Below, piece after piece: positions 8,194 to 15,688 of a stretch of 64,000 bases of DNA. The notes beneath the pieces are model-generated. The model worked only from the letters and a program-made list of their open reading frames with translations, was not told the origin of the DNA and ran no database searches. Position 1 is the stretch's first letter, and the number at the start of each line of letters is the position of its first letter. Source of the stretch: Paenibacillus paridis (GTDB lineage: Bacteria; Bacillota; Bacilli; Paenibacillales; Paenibacillaceae). The stretch is from assembly GCF_006345825.1 (NCBI RefSeq), contig NZ_VCIX01000070.1:10556-74555 (forward strand), in the 5' to 3' direction. Made by a program: the position numbers and the translations under genes.

Positions 8194-8343
8194 CTATGGC
8201 AGAAGCTGGCTTATCTTCGTATTGGCAGAGGTTCCCTGCGATTCAATTTGGCTTCTAGTACCTGTTGTATCCTTGGCGATTATCGTATTGAACAGAACAA
8301 CCACCACAACAAGCAGCATTACGGTCATCAAAATATTGCGCAT
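8194..8343 (-). CDS. Tiny Tad-locus membrane peptide A
   Basis: This 49-residue open frame starts with ATG at 8343 behind an excellent AAGGAGG site seven bases away. It begins MRNILMTVMLLVVVVVLFN, one membrane helix, followed by a polar Ser/Thr-rich tail. It lies 38 bases after tadC and is a paralogue of the 48-residue peptide encoded next. It is the best candidate for a major small subunit of this Tad-like machine because of its strong translation signal, but no prepilin peptidase motif is visible, so this is inference from context. Confidence 0.65.
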   Translation of the reverse strand: MRNILMTVMLLVVVVVLFNTIIAKDTTGTRSQIESQGTSANTKISQLLP

Positions 8344-8381
8344 GCGATCACCTCCTTTCTTATTTTCGCAAAAGGTTTAGG

Positions 8382-9272
8382 TCAGCTTAGCGATTGGAAA
8401 AGCTTCTGCCCCTCGCGCACCCACGGATAAATAAAAATTTGAAACGTATATAAGATGGGAATGCCCGCTATAACAAACAAAAGGTAAGAGGCCGATTCCT
8501 TGCGGCTTTCTTTGGCCAGTTCAATTTTTTCTTTGTAATCCTCGATGCGTACGCGCAAAATATCATAATATTGGCGGCTCTCATGCAGCCGAAGCGCATC
8601 GAGCGTTTCCACGAAGCTTAGCCCCTCTTCTGTGCCAAGCCTTTGCTTGAAGCGCTGTAGGGCGCCGCCCGCGTCATGGTACCATTCCGCCAGCAGCCGT
8701 TCGAGATCAACGCGCGTAGCTCTCGTAAACGGAACGCACCGCAGCAGCTTGGCATGAATATGCAGCGAGGATTCAGACATATAAAGAAGCTGCTTGCTGA
8801 TAACGAATATCTCTTTGGTAATCTGAAGTGCGCGTACTCTTCGAAAAGCGCGCAGCCAAACCAAATCAAAAGCGAGCATCAGCATAAGGACCAGCAGGAA
8901 ACTTATCAAATAGGAAGCAGGAACATAGGCATTCACATGCTCGTGCCCTGCAGCAGCCGCAACCAGAACAGTGCCAACGGTTGCGAAGAGCACTCTTCTA
9001 GCCAGCACATACCATGCGGCATCCGAAGTTACGCCGCAGCCCGCGAGGAGCAGCTCACGCTCCATAAAGGAAGGCTGCTGCCTCGAAACGAAGAGCAAGC
9101 GCAGCCACTTGTCAGGTGCAGACTTCGTTCGCCAGCTCAGCAGAGCCAGATGCCTCCACCTGGAAGGACGCTGTGGCCAAAGCTGTAATAATACATAAAT
9201 GGCGATCGCTCCGAAGAGAGACTGGCCTGCCAACACCGCGAAACGAAGCAAGCTTTGAGTAAACTCTGGCAT
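8382..9272 (-). CDS. tadC: TadC-like type II secretion system F protein
   Basis: This 296-residue membrane protein has the T2SSF plan: two N-terminal helices, a cytoplasmic helical domain (residues 150-250) and a C-terminal membrane pair (SYLLFVIAGIPILYTFQIFIYPW). It follows tadB by 13 bases. TadB and TadC form the inner-membrane platform on which the CpaF ATPase acts. The degree of sequence conservation looks low compared with Gram-negative Tad systems, as is usual for Bacillota, and the role is inferred from gene order plus topology. Confidence 0.78.
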   Translation of the reverse strand: MPEFTQSLLRFAVLAGQSLFGAIAIYVLLQLWPQRPSRWRHLALLSWRTKSAPDKWLRLLFVSRQQPSFMERELLLAGCGVTSDAAWYVLARRVLFATVGTVLVAAAAGHEHVNAYVPASYLISFLLVLMLMLAFDLVWLRAFRRVRALQITKEIFVISKQLLYMSESSLHIHAKLLRCVPFTRATRVDLERLLAEWYHDAGGALQRFKQRLGTEEGLSFVETLDALRLHESRQYYDILRVRIEDYKEKIELAKESRKESASYLLFVIAGIPILYTFQIFIYPWVREGQKLFQSLS

Positions 9273-9285
9273 CGACGAACTCCCT

Positions 9286-10221
9286 TCACATTTTTTTGCG
9301 CGACAGCCACAAACCCATTAGGAATGAAGCGAAAATAAGCAGCAGCGCGTTTAATAACATATCTCGCCCCTGCGGATCCACAACGTAATAATAATAAGAA
9401 TTATCCTTGTTGTAGCGCAGGTTGATGCCGATAAACAAACCAAGAAACAATAACGGGGAGAAATTCGCTACGCGTATCTCGAGCATTCGATTTCTCTCCT
9501 GTTCATTCGCGCGCCTTGCCTTGCGCATATCGGTCAGAAGCTCTTTCAGGCTATCCGTTATAGGAACCCCTTCCACAAGCGCGACGCGCAAAATATTTAC
9601 AAAATAATCAGCCCATAAATGGCCAAGCGACAAGGAAAGCAGACGAAGGCTCGCCTCATCGTCACCTCGCACAGAAAGATTGCGATACAGCTGTTCAAAT
9701 ACCGCTTGCATCGGGCCAAGCAGCCGACGCTCCTCTACCGTACGCTGAAGAGCTACCCTTACCTGACTCTCGCCTGTAACCAAATAGCACTGATAAAACA
9801 ACTCTACCGCAGGTAAAAAATCCATTTGCGTCTGCATCCGCCGATGCACCAGCAAGGCTCTTAAAGCTGTATAAGGCAGCGCGCCAAGCAAACTTCCAAA
9901 TAACAAGGTTCCCCGTACGCTTTGGAAAAAAAGACCGCCTGACGCGACGCCAGCAAGCAACAGCAAGCCAGACACGGATACGAAAGCAGAAGGCGTCATC
10001 TTCAAGCGGAGCGACTCCAATAAATCCGACAAGTGAACATATAGCCTTTCATAACGTTTGAAACGGTGAGTGAGCCGTTTACGCCAGCTGCTTTCCGCAC
10101 GGTAAGTTAATTTCCGGACCATCTCCTGCTCCTTGGACCAAATAAGAAGAAGATGATACAGAGCAATAAATATCAAGCAAAAGAGCAGGCATGCAGCCGC
10201 ACTGACCGATAGCTGGCTCAC
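9286..10221 (-). CDS. tadB: TadB-like type II secretion system F protein
   Basis: This 311-residue protein has an N-terminal membrane helix (residues 8-28), a pair of helices near residues 85-125, a helical T2SSF domain (residues 130-250, with YFVNILRVALVEGVPITDSLKEL) and two C-terminal membrane helices. The T2SSF domain is the platform component contacted by the CpaF motor ATPase. It overlaps the ATPase gene by four bases and is followed by tadC after 13 bases, the standard Tad order ATPase–TadB–TadC. Confidence 0.82.
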   Translation of the reverse strand: MSQLSVSAAACLLFCLIFIALYHLLLIWSKEQEMVRKLTYRAESSWRKRLTHRFKRYERLYVHLSDLLESLRLKMTPSAFVSVSGLLLLAGVASGGLFFQSVRGTLLFGSLLGALPYTALRALLVHRRMQTQMDFLPAVELFYQCYLVTGESQVRVALQRTVEERRLLGPMQAVFEQLYRNLSVRGDDEASLRLLSLSLGHLWADYFVNILRVALVEGVPITDSLKELLTDMRKARRANEQERNRMLEIRVANFSPLLFLGLFIGINLRYNKDNSYYYYVVDPQGRDMLLNALLLIFASFLMGLWLSRKKM

Positions 10222-11588
10222 CGCTCACCCCGCCCGTTTAAGAGCTGGTCGGACACTCTTTTTGACGGAGGGTGAGGAAATATCCATTCATCCAGCGACT
10301 CGTCAAATTTCACCCAATCGCGGACATGGGCTTGCCCCGCTTCCCAGTAAAGCTCTCCGATCCTGCTAACCACCCGGCGTCCCCCAAGATAGCTCATTTC
10401 AACGCCTATCTCTGTTACGTACTGCGTGATTCGTTTCGTCAAGCGCTCAGCATTCATTCCTCTGCCATCGAGCATGCACATATCGGTAATCGCCTCCGGC
10501 ACGTCCTCTAGCCTGTTCGCATGAACCGTCGTCATGCTCCCGGAATGTCCCCTCGTACACGCCCGGACATAAATATTCGCATCCAGATCACGAATCTCGG
10601 CATGAATAATCCGCTGCGGAGACTGCCTAAGCGCAAGTTTAAACGCCTGATCGGCGCGATGGTGCGCATCATCTTCCTCGGCCATGTATTCCACAACGTT
10701 TTTGTTTGGAAAATCACGGCCAAGCATCATTTCAAATCGCCCTTCGATTGTAATGATCCGCTCTTCGTCCGGAAGCTCGGCAATCAATGCTTTAATAAGA
10801 TTGGTTTTGCCGGAATTGGTTGGTCCAATAATGACCAAATTATATCGGGCCGCCAATATCGCTCTAAGCAGCTGCTCCACACGTTCGTTCATCGTCCTAT
10901 AATGAGGGTTGCTGAGCGTAACTAGACTGAAGCTGCGGACAGTATAGAAGCGGATCGTCAGCGTTGGGCTAGCCGTAAATCCAAAGCCAGTCAGCGTTAC
11001 GCGCGAGCCGTCGCGCAGCATCACCTCTGCCCATCGTTTGCGCGGATTAATCCGGTCATTGTTGTAGAGCACCAGATTTTGCTGGATGCGCTCAACCTCG
11101 CGAACACTGTTGAAGCAATAAACCGAAGGAACAGTCAAGCCGTTTCTGACAACGAATATCCGTTCTCCAACAACCTGTATTTCCTCCAGACCCTCCTTAT
11201 CCGCCAAAATCAACTCAAGCACATTCAGGCCAATGACCTCTGCAAACAGGGCTTCTGCTAACGTTTGATAAGGATGCTGGACATTAGAAGAACCATGAAT
11301 ACGCAATCTGATCAGTCGGTCCGTAATAACGGCAAGGATTTGTTCGCGCTCCTGCGAATAGCCGAGTACCGCACGATTAAGCGTCTCGCTGTATTGCCTG
11401 CGCTCTTCTTCGCCCAATCCGTGCGGAGCGCTTAAATACCCTCTTATATCCTCAGAGAGCCTTATAAATTCATCCTTTGTTTCAGAAGACCAATAGGGAG
11501 CCGCTGCTTTAGCCTCGCGGCTATCCTTTTCTAATTGCAATTGGGCTGCAAATTCCGAGGGAGAGAAGCGCGATGGCTGAGCGGTCAT
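10218..11588 (-). CDS. cpaF: CpaF/TadA family secretion ATPase
   Basis: This ATPase of about 456 residues is the motor of the Tad apparatus. It has Walker A GPTNSGKT, an Asp box region (TIEGRFEMML), Walker B-like IIHAEIRD and a His box (GSMTTVHANRLEDV), all typical of the type II/IV secretion ATPase family. The open frame extends 50 codons further upstream into the preceding gene, but the ATG at 11588 overlaps that gene's stop by four bases (ATGA) and gives a normal product, so I prefer it. It is followed directly by tadB. The N-terminal 130 residues are charged and probably form the hexamer-linking domain. Confidence 0.88.
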   Translation of the reverse strand: MTAQPSRFSPSEFAAQLQLEKDSREAKAAAPYWSSETKDEFIRLSEDIRGYLSAPHGLGEEERRQYSETLNRAVLGYSQEREQILAVITDRLIRLRIHGSSNVQHPYQTLAEALFAEVIGLNVLELILADKEGLEEIQVVGERIFVVRNGLTVPSVYCFNSVREVERIQQNLVLYNNDRINPRKRWAEVMLRDGSRVTLTGFGFTASPTLTIRFYTVRSFSLVTLSNPHYRTMNERVEQLLRAILAARYNLVIIGPTNSGKTNLIKALIAELPDEERIITIEGRFEMMLGRDFPNKNVVEYMAEEDDAHHRADQAFKLALRQSPQRIIHAEIRDLDANIYVRACTRGHSGSMTTVHANRLEDVPEAITDMCMLDGRGMNAERLTKRITQYVTEIGVEMSYLGGRRVVSRIGELYWEAGQAHVRDWVKFDESLDEWIFPHPPSKRVSDQLLNGRGER

Positions 11589-12433
11589 GAGCTCGTACCG
11601 TTGCGATGAGTCATCAGCTTCCGATACCAGGGTTGAACCGAAATCATTGCCGGCTTGCTTCGGATGCCATGCCTCTGCATAATCGCTTTCGTAGGCAGCT
11701 GCATGGCTTGCCTGCCCTCCGGGTCTGCTTTGAGCCACTGCGCATACGTTCCATTATCCAACTGGCTGAAAACCGGCTCACTCAATTGAAGCTTTCCTAA
11801 CGCAGACGTACCCAGCTCTTTGCAAATATGTTTCATCTGATAACCTCCACTCCTCCATGGGCTATTGATAATAATCGAATCATACCGTTCAGGCGCTACA
11901 CCAAATAGCGGAGATACCTGACTAATCCAGCGTTTTCCATCCTCTTGAAAATGGGACAATGCCGGCGTCGTCACCAGAATGCGCGTGCTGGCCCTTTGGA
12001 TCGAGCAAATGGTAGCCGCATTATCCCAATAAGCTCCAACGTCCAAAATGACGAATGCGAAGGTTTGCTCCGCTATTGCAAGAAGATGCTCCGCTTCTTC
12101 AGGCGTAAAATACTCCGCTTGGTCCCTCATCAAATTGCCGAACAATACTTGAAGATTGGGCTGACTAGGGACAATATAAGCGGCTCTTCGCAGCTTCTCC
12201 GGAGTCAGCGTATAAGACCGCAGCTCCGGTCGAAGCTTATCCAGCGTTACTGGCGGCTCTTCCACGCCGAGGTAGCGATGAATCTTGGCGCTCTTTAAAT
12301 TGAGGCACAAGTATCCGATCGGCATGCCGCTTGCTTCCGCCATTCGGAACGCTGCGGCAAACGCTGCCGCCGTAGTTCCTATATTCGGGGTTGTGCCAAC
12401 AAATGCAGCAAGAGGCGTTAGAGCTCCGCTCAC
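11585..12433 (-). CDS. CpaE/TadZ-like protein with degenerate P-loop
   Basis: This 282-residue protein sits between cpaB and cpaF, where CpaE/TadZ, the MinD-family localisation protein of Tad systems, is expected. The N-terminus has the MinD-like strand-loop-helix (LAAFVGTTPNIGTTAAAFAAAF), but the deviant Walker A motif KGGxGKTT is replaced by TPNIGTTA, so both lysines are missing. A later strand FVILDVGAYWD corresponds to the Walker B/switch II region. It probably keeps a structural or localising role without ATP hydrolysis. It overlaps both neighbours by four bases. No receiver-like N-terminal domain is present. Confidence 0.75.
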   Translation of the reverse strand: MSGALTPLAAFVGTTPNIGTTAAAFAAAFRMAEASGMPIGYLCLNLKSAKIHRYLGVEEPPVTLDKLRPELRSYTLTPEKLRRAAYIVPSQPNLQVLFGNLMRDQAEYFTPEEAEHLLAIAEQTFAFVILDVGAYWDNAATICSIQRASTRILVTTPALSHFQEDGKRWISQVSPLFGVAPERYDSIIINSPWRSGGYQMKHICKELGTSALGKLQLSEPVFSQLDNGTYAQWLKADPEGRQAMQLPTKAIMQRHGIRSKPAMISVQPWYRKLMTHRNGTSS

Positions 12434-13155
12434 GTTCCATTTCCCTCCTCATCCGCAATGAGTTCAAGCGACTCGGGGCTGTAGGCAACGACCAGCTTCA
12501 GCACGCCGCTGCGGCATAATTCATCCAGCTCAAACCACTGCTCCTCCGTTAAATTCAAATTCAAATAATCAATCATGCCATTGGCTTCGCGCCTTGAAGC
12601 ATACATCTGCTGCTTGTCCCCCTCTGCTAGCGAGAACAAGTTAGGATTCTCTATGTTATCAACCTCTACGTTGCCTGAAGTTTTTACCGAAGCTACAGTG
12701 ACAGCCTGTGTGAACAGCCTCCGCGAAGGCGACTCCTCTCCTGAGGCATAAAGCAGCACCTTGTCACCCGCCCTTATTCCGTTTGAAATGGAGAGAATGT
12801 ATGCCTTGGGTATTTGGAACGTCGACTCCGCTTTGCTCGGCTGCAAATAATAATCGTCAACCTTCCATAGCAGGAGAGGCTCTCCTTTCCCTAAAGGAAT
12901 GATCGTTTCCTTTCCTGTGGCCTGCTCCAGCTTGGTCACCATTTCAGAGAGATAAGCAGCCTGCGGAAGCATTTTAAACTCCAGATCACTTTCAGAGAGC
13001 CGCTCGCCCGCTCCAATAAAACGCTTTGGTACCACGATAGCGACGGTATCCTCCCGTTCAATTTGGATTCGCTGCAGCTCATACATGCCATAAACCAAAC
13101 TTGCTGAAAGCACCGCAGCGGTTAAGCTGATGATTGCACTTCGCTTTCTCTTCAT
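12430..13155 (-). CDS. cpaB: CpaB/RcpC-like SAF-domain protein
   Basis: This 241-residue protein has an N-terminal membrane anchor (residues 8-25), then a SAF domain (residues 35-100: VPKRFIGAGERLSESDLEFKMLPQ and GKETIIPLGKGEPLL) and a C-terminal RcpC-like part (ILSISNGIRAGDKVLLYASGE). CpaB is the extracytoplasmic partner of the Tad machine. I chose ATG at 13155, which has AGAGGAG five bases upstream; a GTG six bases earlier is too close to that site. It is the first gene of the operon and lies about 20 bases after a hairpin with a T-run. Confidence 0.82.
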   Translation of the reverse strand: MKRKRSAIISLTAAVLSASLVYGMYELQRIQIEREDTVAIVVPKRFIGAGERLSESDLEFKMLPQAAYLSEMVTKLEQATGKETIIPLGKGEPLLLWKVDDYYLQPSKAESTFQIPKAYILSISNGIRAGDKVLLYASGEESPSRRLFTQAVTVASVKTSGNVEVDNIENPNLFSLAEGDKQQMYASRREANGMIDYLNLNLTEEQWFELDELCRSGVLKLVVAYSPESLELIADEEGNGT

Positions 13156-13175
13156 CTCCACTCCTCTCTGAGCAT

Positions 13176-13223
13176 AAAAAAAGAACGCAGCAGTAGCCCT
13201 CTAAGGGTACTGCGTGCGTTCTT
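13176..13223 (-). terminator. Hairpin with T-run in the leader of the Tad operon
   Basis: On the minus strand AAGAACGCA pairs with TGCGTTCTT, and inside it GCAGTA pairs with TACTGC, giving a long stem directly followed by seven T. It lies between the likely promoter (13269-13298) and the cpaB start, so it could act as an attenuator of the operon. Confidence 0.75.
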
Positions 13224-13268
13224 CGCATAATAAAGCTCATATATTAGTAGCAATAAGTAATTGAGTAC

Positions 13269-13298
13269 ATAATAGCAAATTAAACTTTCGTTTGTCTA
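13269..13298 (-). promoter_or_regulatory. Likely SigA promoter of the Tad operon
   Basis: Minus strand: TAGACA, 18 bases, TATTAT, with an extended TGC in front of the -10. Transcription would begin near 13262, about 107 bases before the cpaB start codon. Confidence 0.6.
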
Positions 13299-13424
13299 TC
13301 ATTTTTTTCCTAAATTCAGCAAAAAACAGTAAATGTCGACAAAAGAACCATATAACCTGTCATTTTTCATTGTATCTTGCAATCTTGCCTAACCGCATTC
13401 TAGAGGATAGACCCCGTTTCTAAA

Positions 13425-13483
13425 ATTAAAAATAGAGCTATTCGGTTCAGCAACAGCTGCTGTTGAACCGAATAGCTCTATTT
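13425..13483 (-). terminator. Terminator after ndoA
   Basis: A very long inverted repeat whose outer arms (AAATAGAGCTATTCGGTT and its complement) enclose a second perfect CAACAG/CTGTTG stem begins 9 bases after the ndoA stop. On the minus strand the stem runs into T5-AA-T4. Confidence 0.85.
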
Positions 13484-13491
13484 CACCGTTA

Positions 13492-13842
13492 TTAAAAATC
13501 GATTAGCCCAACACTGATTAACAGCGCATCATCCACCTTGCGCATCGTTTCGTCGTCCAGATGCGTAATCTTGTCGGTTAATCTTTGCTTGTCAATCGTT
13601 CGTATCTGCTCAAGAAGCACGACGGAATCACGATCAAACCCATGAGCGGCTGCATCCATTTCTACGTGGGTAGGCAGCTTCGCTTTTTGGATCTGTGCCG
13701 TTATCGCAGCAACGATTACCGTAGGGCTGAAGCGATTTCCGATATCATTCTGAATGACCAGTACGGGGCGAACACCACCCTGCTCCGATCCGACGACGGG
13801 GGATAAATCCGCAAAAAATACATCTCCGCGTTTTACTATCAA
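13492..13842 (-). CDS. ndoA: MazF-family mRNA endoribonuclease NdoA (EndoA)
   Basis: This 116-residue protein is a typical Bacilli MazF toxin: it starts [33 protein letters not shown] and ends with [15 protein letters not shown]. Members cut single-stranded mRNA at short specific sequences (UACAU in B. subtilis). The toxin lies 3 bases after its antitoxin gene, and both follow alr, the conserved chromosomal arrangement in Bacilli. The catalytic Arg (GVRPVLV) and Thr (VAAITAQI) positions are present, so activity is expected. Confidence 0.95.
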   Translation of the reverse strand: MIVKRGDVFFADLSPVVGSEQGGVRPVLVIQNDIGNRFSPTVIVAAITAQIQKAKLPTHVEMDAAAHGFDRDSVVLLEQIRTIDKQRLTDKITHLDDETMRKVDDALLISVGLIDF

Positions 13843-13845
13843 CCG

Positions 13846-14127
13846 CTACACCCCGCTAACGAGACGGCCTAACGTATGATCTGCTTCTTCCTCCGCTTGA
13901 AAAGCTTCCGAGGCCATGTTCAGGTTTATTTTCGCCATCTCCATATATCCGCGCTGCATGGATTCCCGGATTTGACGCTTTTTGCGCTCGACCAAATATA
14001 GCTTCATGGCTTGCCGAATAAATTCGCTGCGGTTGGAGTTTTCCTTGGCAACTATCCCGTCAACCTCCTCCAGCAAGTGATCTGGCAGGCTTATCATGAT
14101 CCTTTTGGTATTTTGTACATTGGCCAC
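13846..14127 (-). CDS. ndoAI: Antitoxin NdoAI (EndoAI), ribbon-helix-helix
   Basis: This 93-residue protein has an N-terminal ribbon-helix-helix DNA-binding domain (residues 6-50: TKRIMISLPDHLLEEVDGIV, NRSEFIRQAMKLYLVERKK) and a C-terminal helix that in the family wraps over the MazF toxin. It neutralises NdoA and may repress its own promoter. It lies 3 bases upstream of ndoA and about 230 bases downstream of alr on the same strand. Confidence 0.93.
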   Translation of the reverse strand: MANVQNTKRIMISLPDHLLEEVDGIVAKENSNRSEFIRQAMKLYLVERKKRQIRESMQRGYMEMAKINLNMASEAFQAEEEADHTLGRLVSGV

Positions 14128-14355
14128 CGTACTGACACCCCCAAAACTTTTCCATAACCTTACTACTCATTATAACAATATATTGCCGTCGCTATACTTC
14201 AACATATCTATGATCGCCGTATATCAAATATGCTGTATGTTTTCATGTATAGCCCTTATAGATGATCTGTCTTACTACATTCGTCCTATTTAGCGAAAAT
14301 CCTCTTCATTTGCGAAAATTTGCAGAAAGAAAAGATTTCCATGTTAAACTCCGGC

Positions 14356-15540
14356 TTAAGCTAAGGGGTTGTGAATGGCTGTCACTTGGCCTCCATTTAC
14401 ATATACACGCGGTATACGCGCAGCCAGCATGCAAATCACCTCATAGTTAATCGTGCCAAGCTGGTCTGCCACTTCTTCCACCGTAATAACCGCATTGCCT
14501 TGGCGGCCAATGAGCACCACCTCTTCGCCAGCCGCAACTGGCGTCGAAGCTGTTTCTGAAGATGCATCAAGCGCAATCATGCATTGATCCATGCAAATGG
14601 TCCCGCGAATCGGCTCCTTCATGCCGCGAACAAGCCCGTAAGCCTTTCCACTAAGCATGCGGCTAAAGCCGTCAGCATACCCGATAGGCAGCGTTCCGAT
14701 CAACTCTTCGCCTTTCGTGACATAACGCGTGCCATAGCTGATGCCCCAGCCTGGCGGCGCTTTTTTGACCATCGTAATTTCCGTTTTTAATGTCATCACA
14801 GGTTCAAGATCAACCCGCTGCTTGTTAACCTCTTCCGACGGATATAAGCCGTACATGCTTATTCCGAGGCGCAGCATTCCGCCTGCCCAATTCGGAGTAT
14901 CGATTCCCGCAGCGCTGTTAGCTGCATGAATAATGGGGATTGGCAAGCCTTGCTTCTCCACATACTCAGCCACTTCACGGAATCTGACGTATTGCAGCAT
15001 CGTGTAGTCCTTATCCGCCTCGTCTGCACGCGCGTAGTGCGTAAATAAGCCCTCCACGTCAAGCTGGGGAACCTGCATAGCCTTTTCAATAAAAGACACC
15101 GCAGCAGCCGTTCCAATCACACCAAGACGTCCCATGCCGGAATCAACCTTTATGTGTACCTTAAGCTTACGACCGCCGGGATCAGCGGGCAGGTTAGCTG
15201 CCGCTTCCAAAATGTCATCCCGGAACAGACTAATGGTCACATTCCGGTCTCTGGCAATAGACAAGGCATCCGCAGCCACGAAACCAAGCACAAGAATCGG
15301 GGTTTGGATGCCAGCATTTCGTAATTGCAAGGCTTCATCAAGAAATGCAACGCCAAGATAGTCAATGCCGTTGCGTTCAGCTTCTCGCGCCACCTCGACA
15401 GCGCCGTGCCCATAAGCATTTGCTTTGACCGAAGCCATCAGCTTGCAGCCCTGAGGCATCGCTTTGCGAAAAGCCTGTAAATTATGTCGTAATGCATCTA
15501 GTGACAATTCTACCCTGGTTGGGCGATAAAACGAATCCAA
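14356..15540 (-). CDS. alr: Alanine racemase
   Basis: This PLP enzyme (about 394 residues) converts L-alanine to D-alanine for peptidoglycan. The PLP lysine lies in LMASVKANAYGHG, the catalytic Tyr in the second subunit site in GWGISYGTRYV, and the C-terminal domain contains GTICMDQCMIAL. The open frame extends to 15588, but family members begin close to SFYRPTRVELSLDALRHN; the TTG at 15540 has AAGGTG six bases upstream and is preferred over a GTG at 15549. Start choice is uncertain. It lies between the LolA-like lipoprotein gene and the toxin–antitoxin pair, the usual Bacilli order. Confidence 0.93.
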   Translation of the reverse strand: MDSFYRPTRVELSLDALRHNLQAFRKAMPQGCKLMASVKANAYGHGAVEVAREAERNGIDYLGVAFLDEALQLRNAGIQTPILVLGFVAADALSIARDRNVTISLFRDDILEAAANLPADPGGRKLKVHIKVDSGMGRLGVIGTAAAVSFIEKAMQVPQLDVEGLFTHYARADEADKDYTMLQYVRFREVAEYVEKQGLPIPIIHAANSAAGIDTPNWAGGMLRLGISMYGLYPSEEVNKQRVDLEPVMTLKTEITMVKKAPPGWGISYGTRYVTKGEELIGTLPIGYADGFSRMLSGKAYGLVRGMKEPIRGTICMDQCMIALDASSETASTPVAAGEEVVLIGRQGNAVITVEEVADQLGTINYEVICMLAARIPRVYVNGGQVTAIHNPLA

Positions 15541-15688
15541 GCCGTTCACCTTCTCCTTATATAGCAGCCACAACAATCCGAGCAGCAAACATCAATAGCA
15601 ATAATGTTAAACGTTGCTGCTGGGACTGTCAATGAAACGAAAGCCGGAATTGGCTAGTACGTCTTGGAAATTCTCGCGTTTCCCCGTT

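Noticed and set aside
10521..10925. 134-codon plus-strand open frame
   Set aside because: It is antisense to the Walker and His-box region of the CpaF ATPase.
3587..13264. A 17-base sequence (TCAATTACTTATTGCTA) present near the sigY promoter (3587-3603, plus) and in the Tad leader (13248-13264, minus)
   Set aside because: One AT-rich 17-mer match in 64 kb on two strands is not far from chance, and the orientations relative to transcription differ.
13492..14127. ndoA/ndoAI as a sign of a mobile element
   Set aside because: The pair follows alr and a LolA-like lipoprotein gene, the normal chromosomal arrangement in Bacilli.
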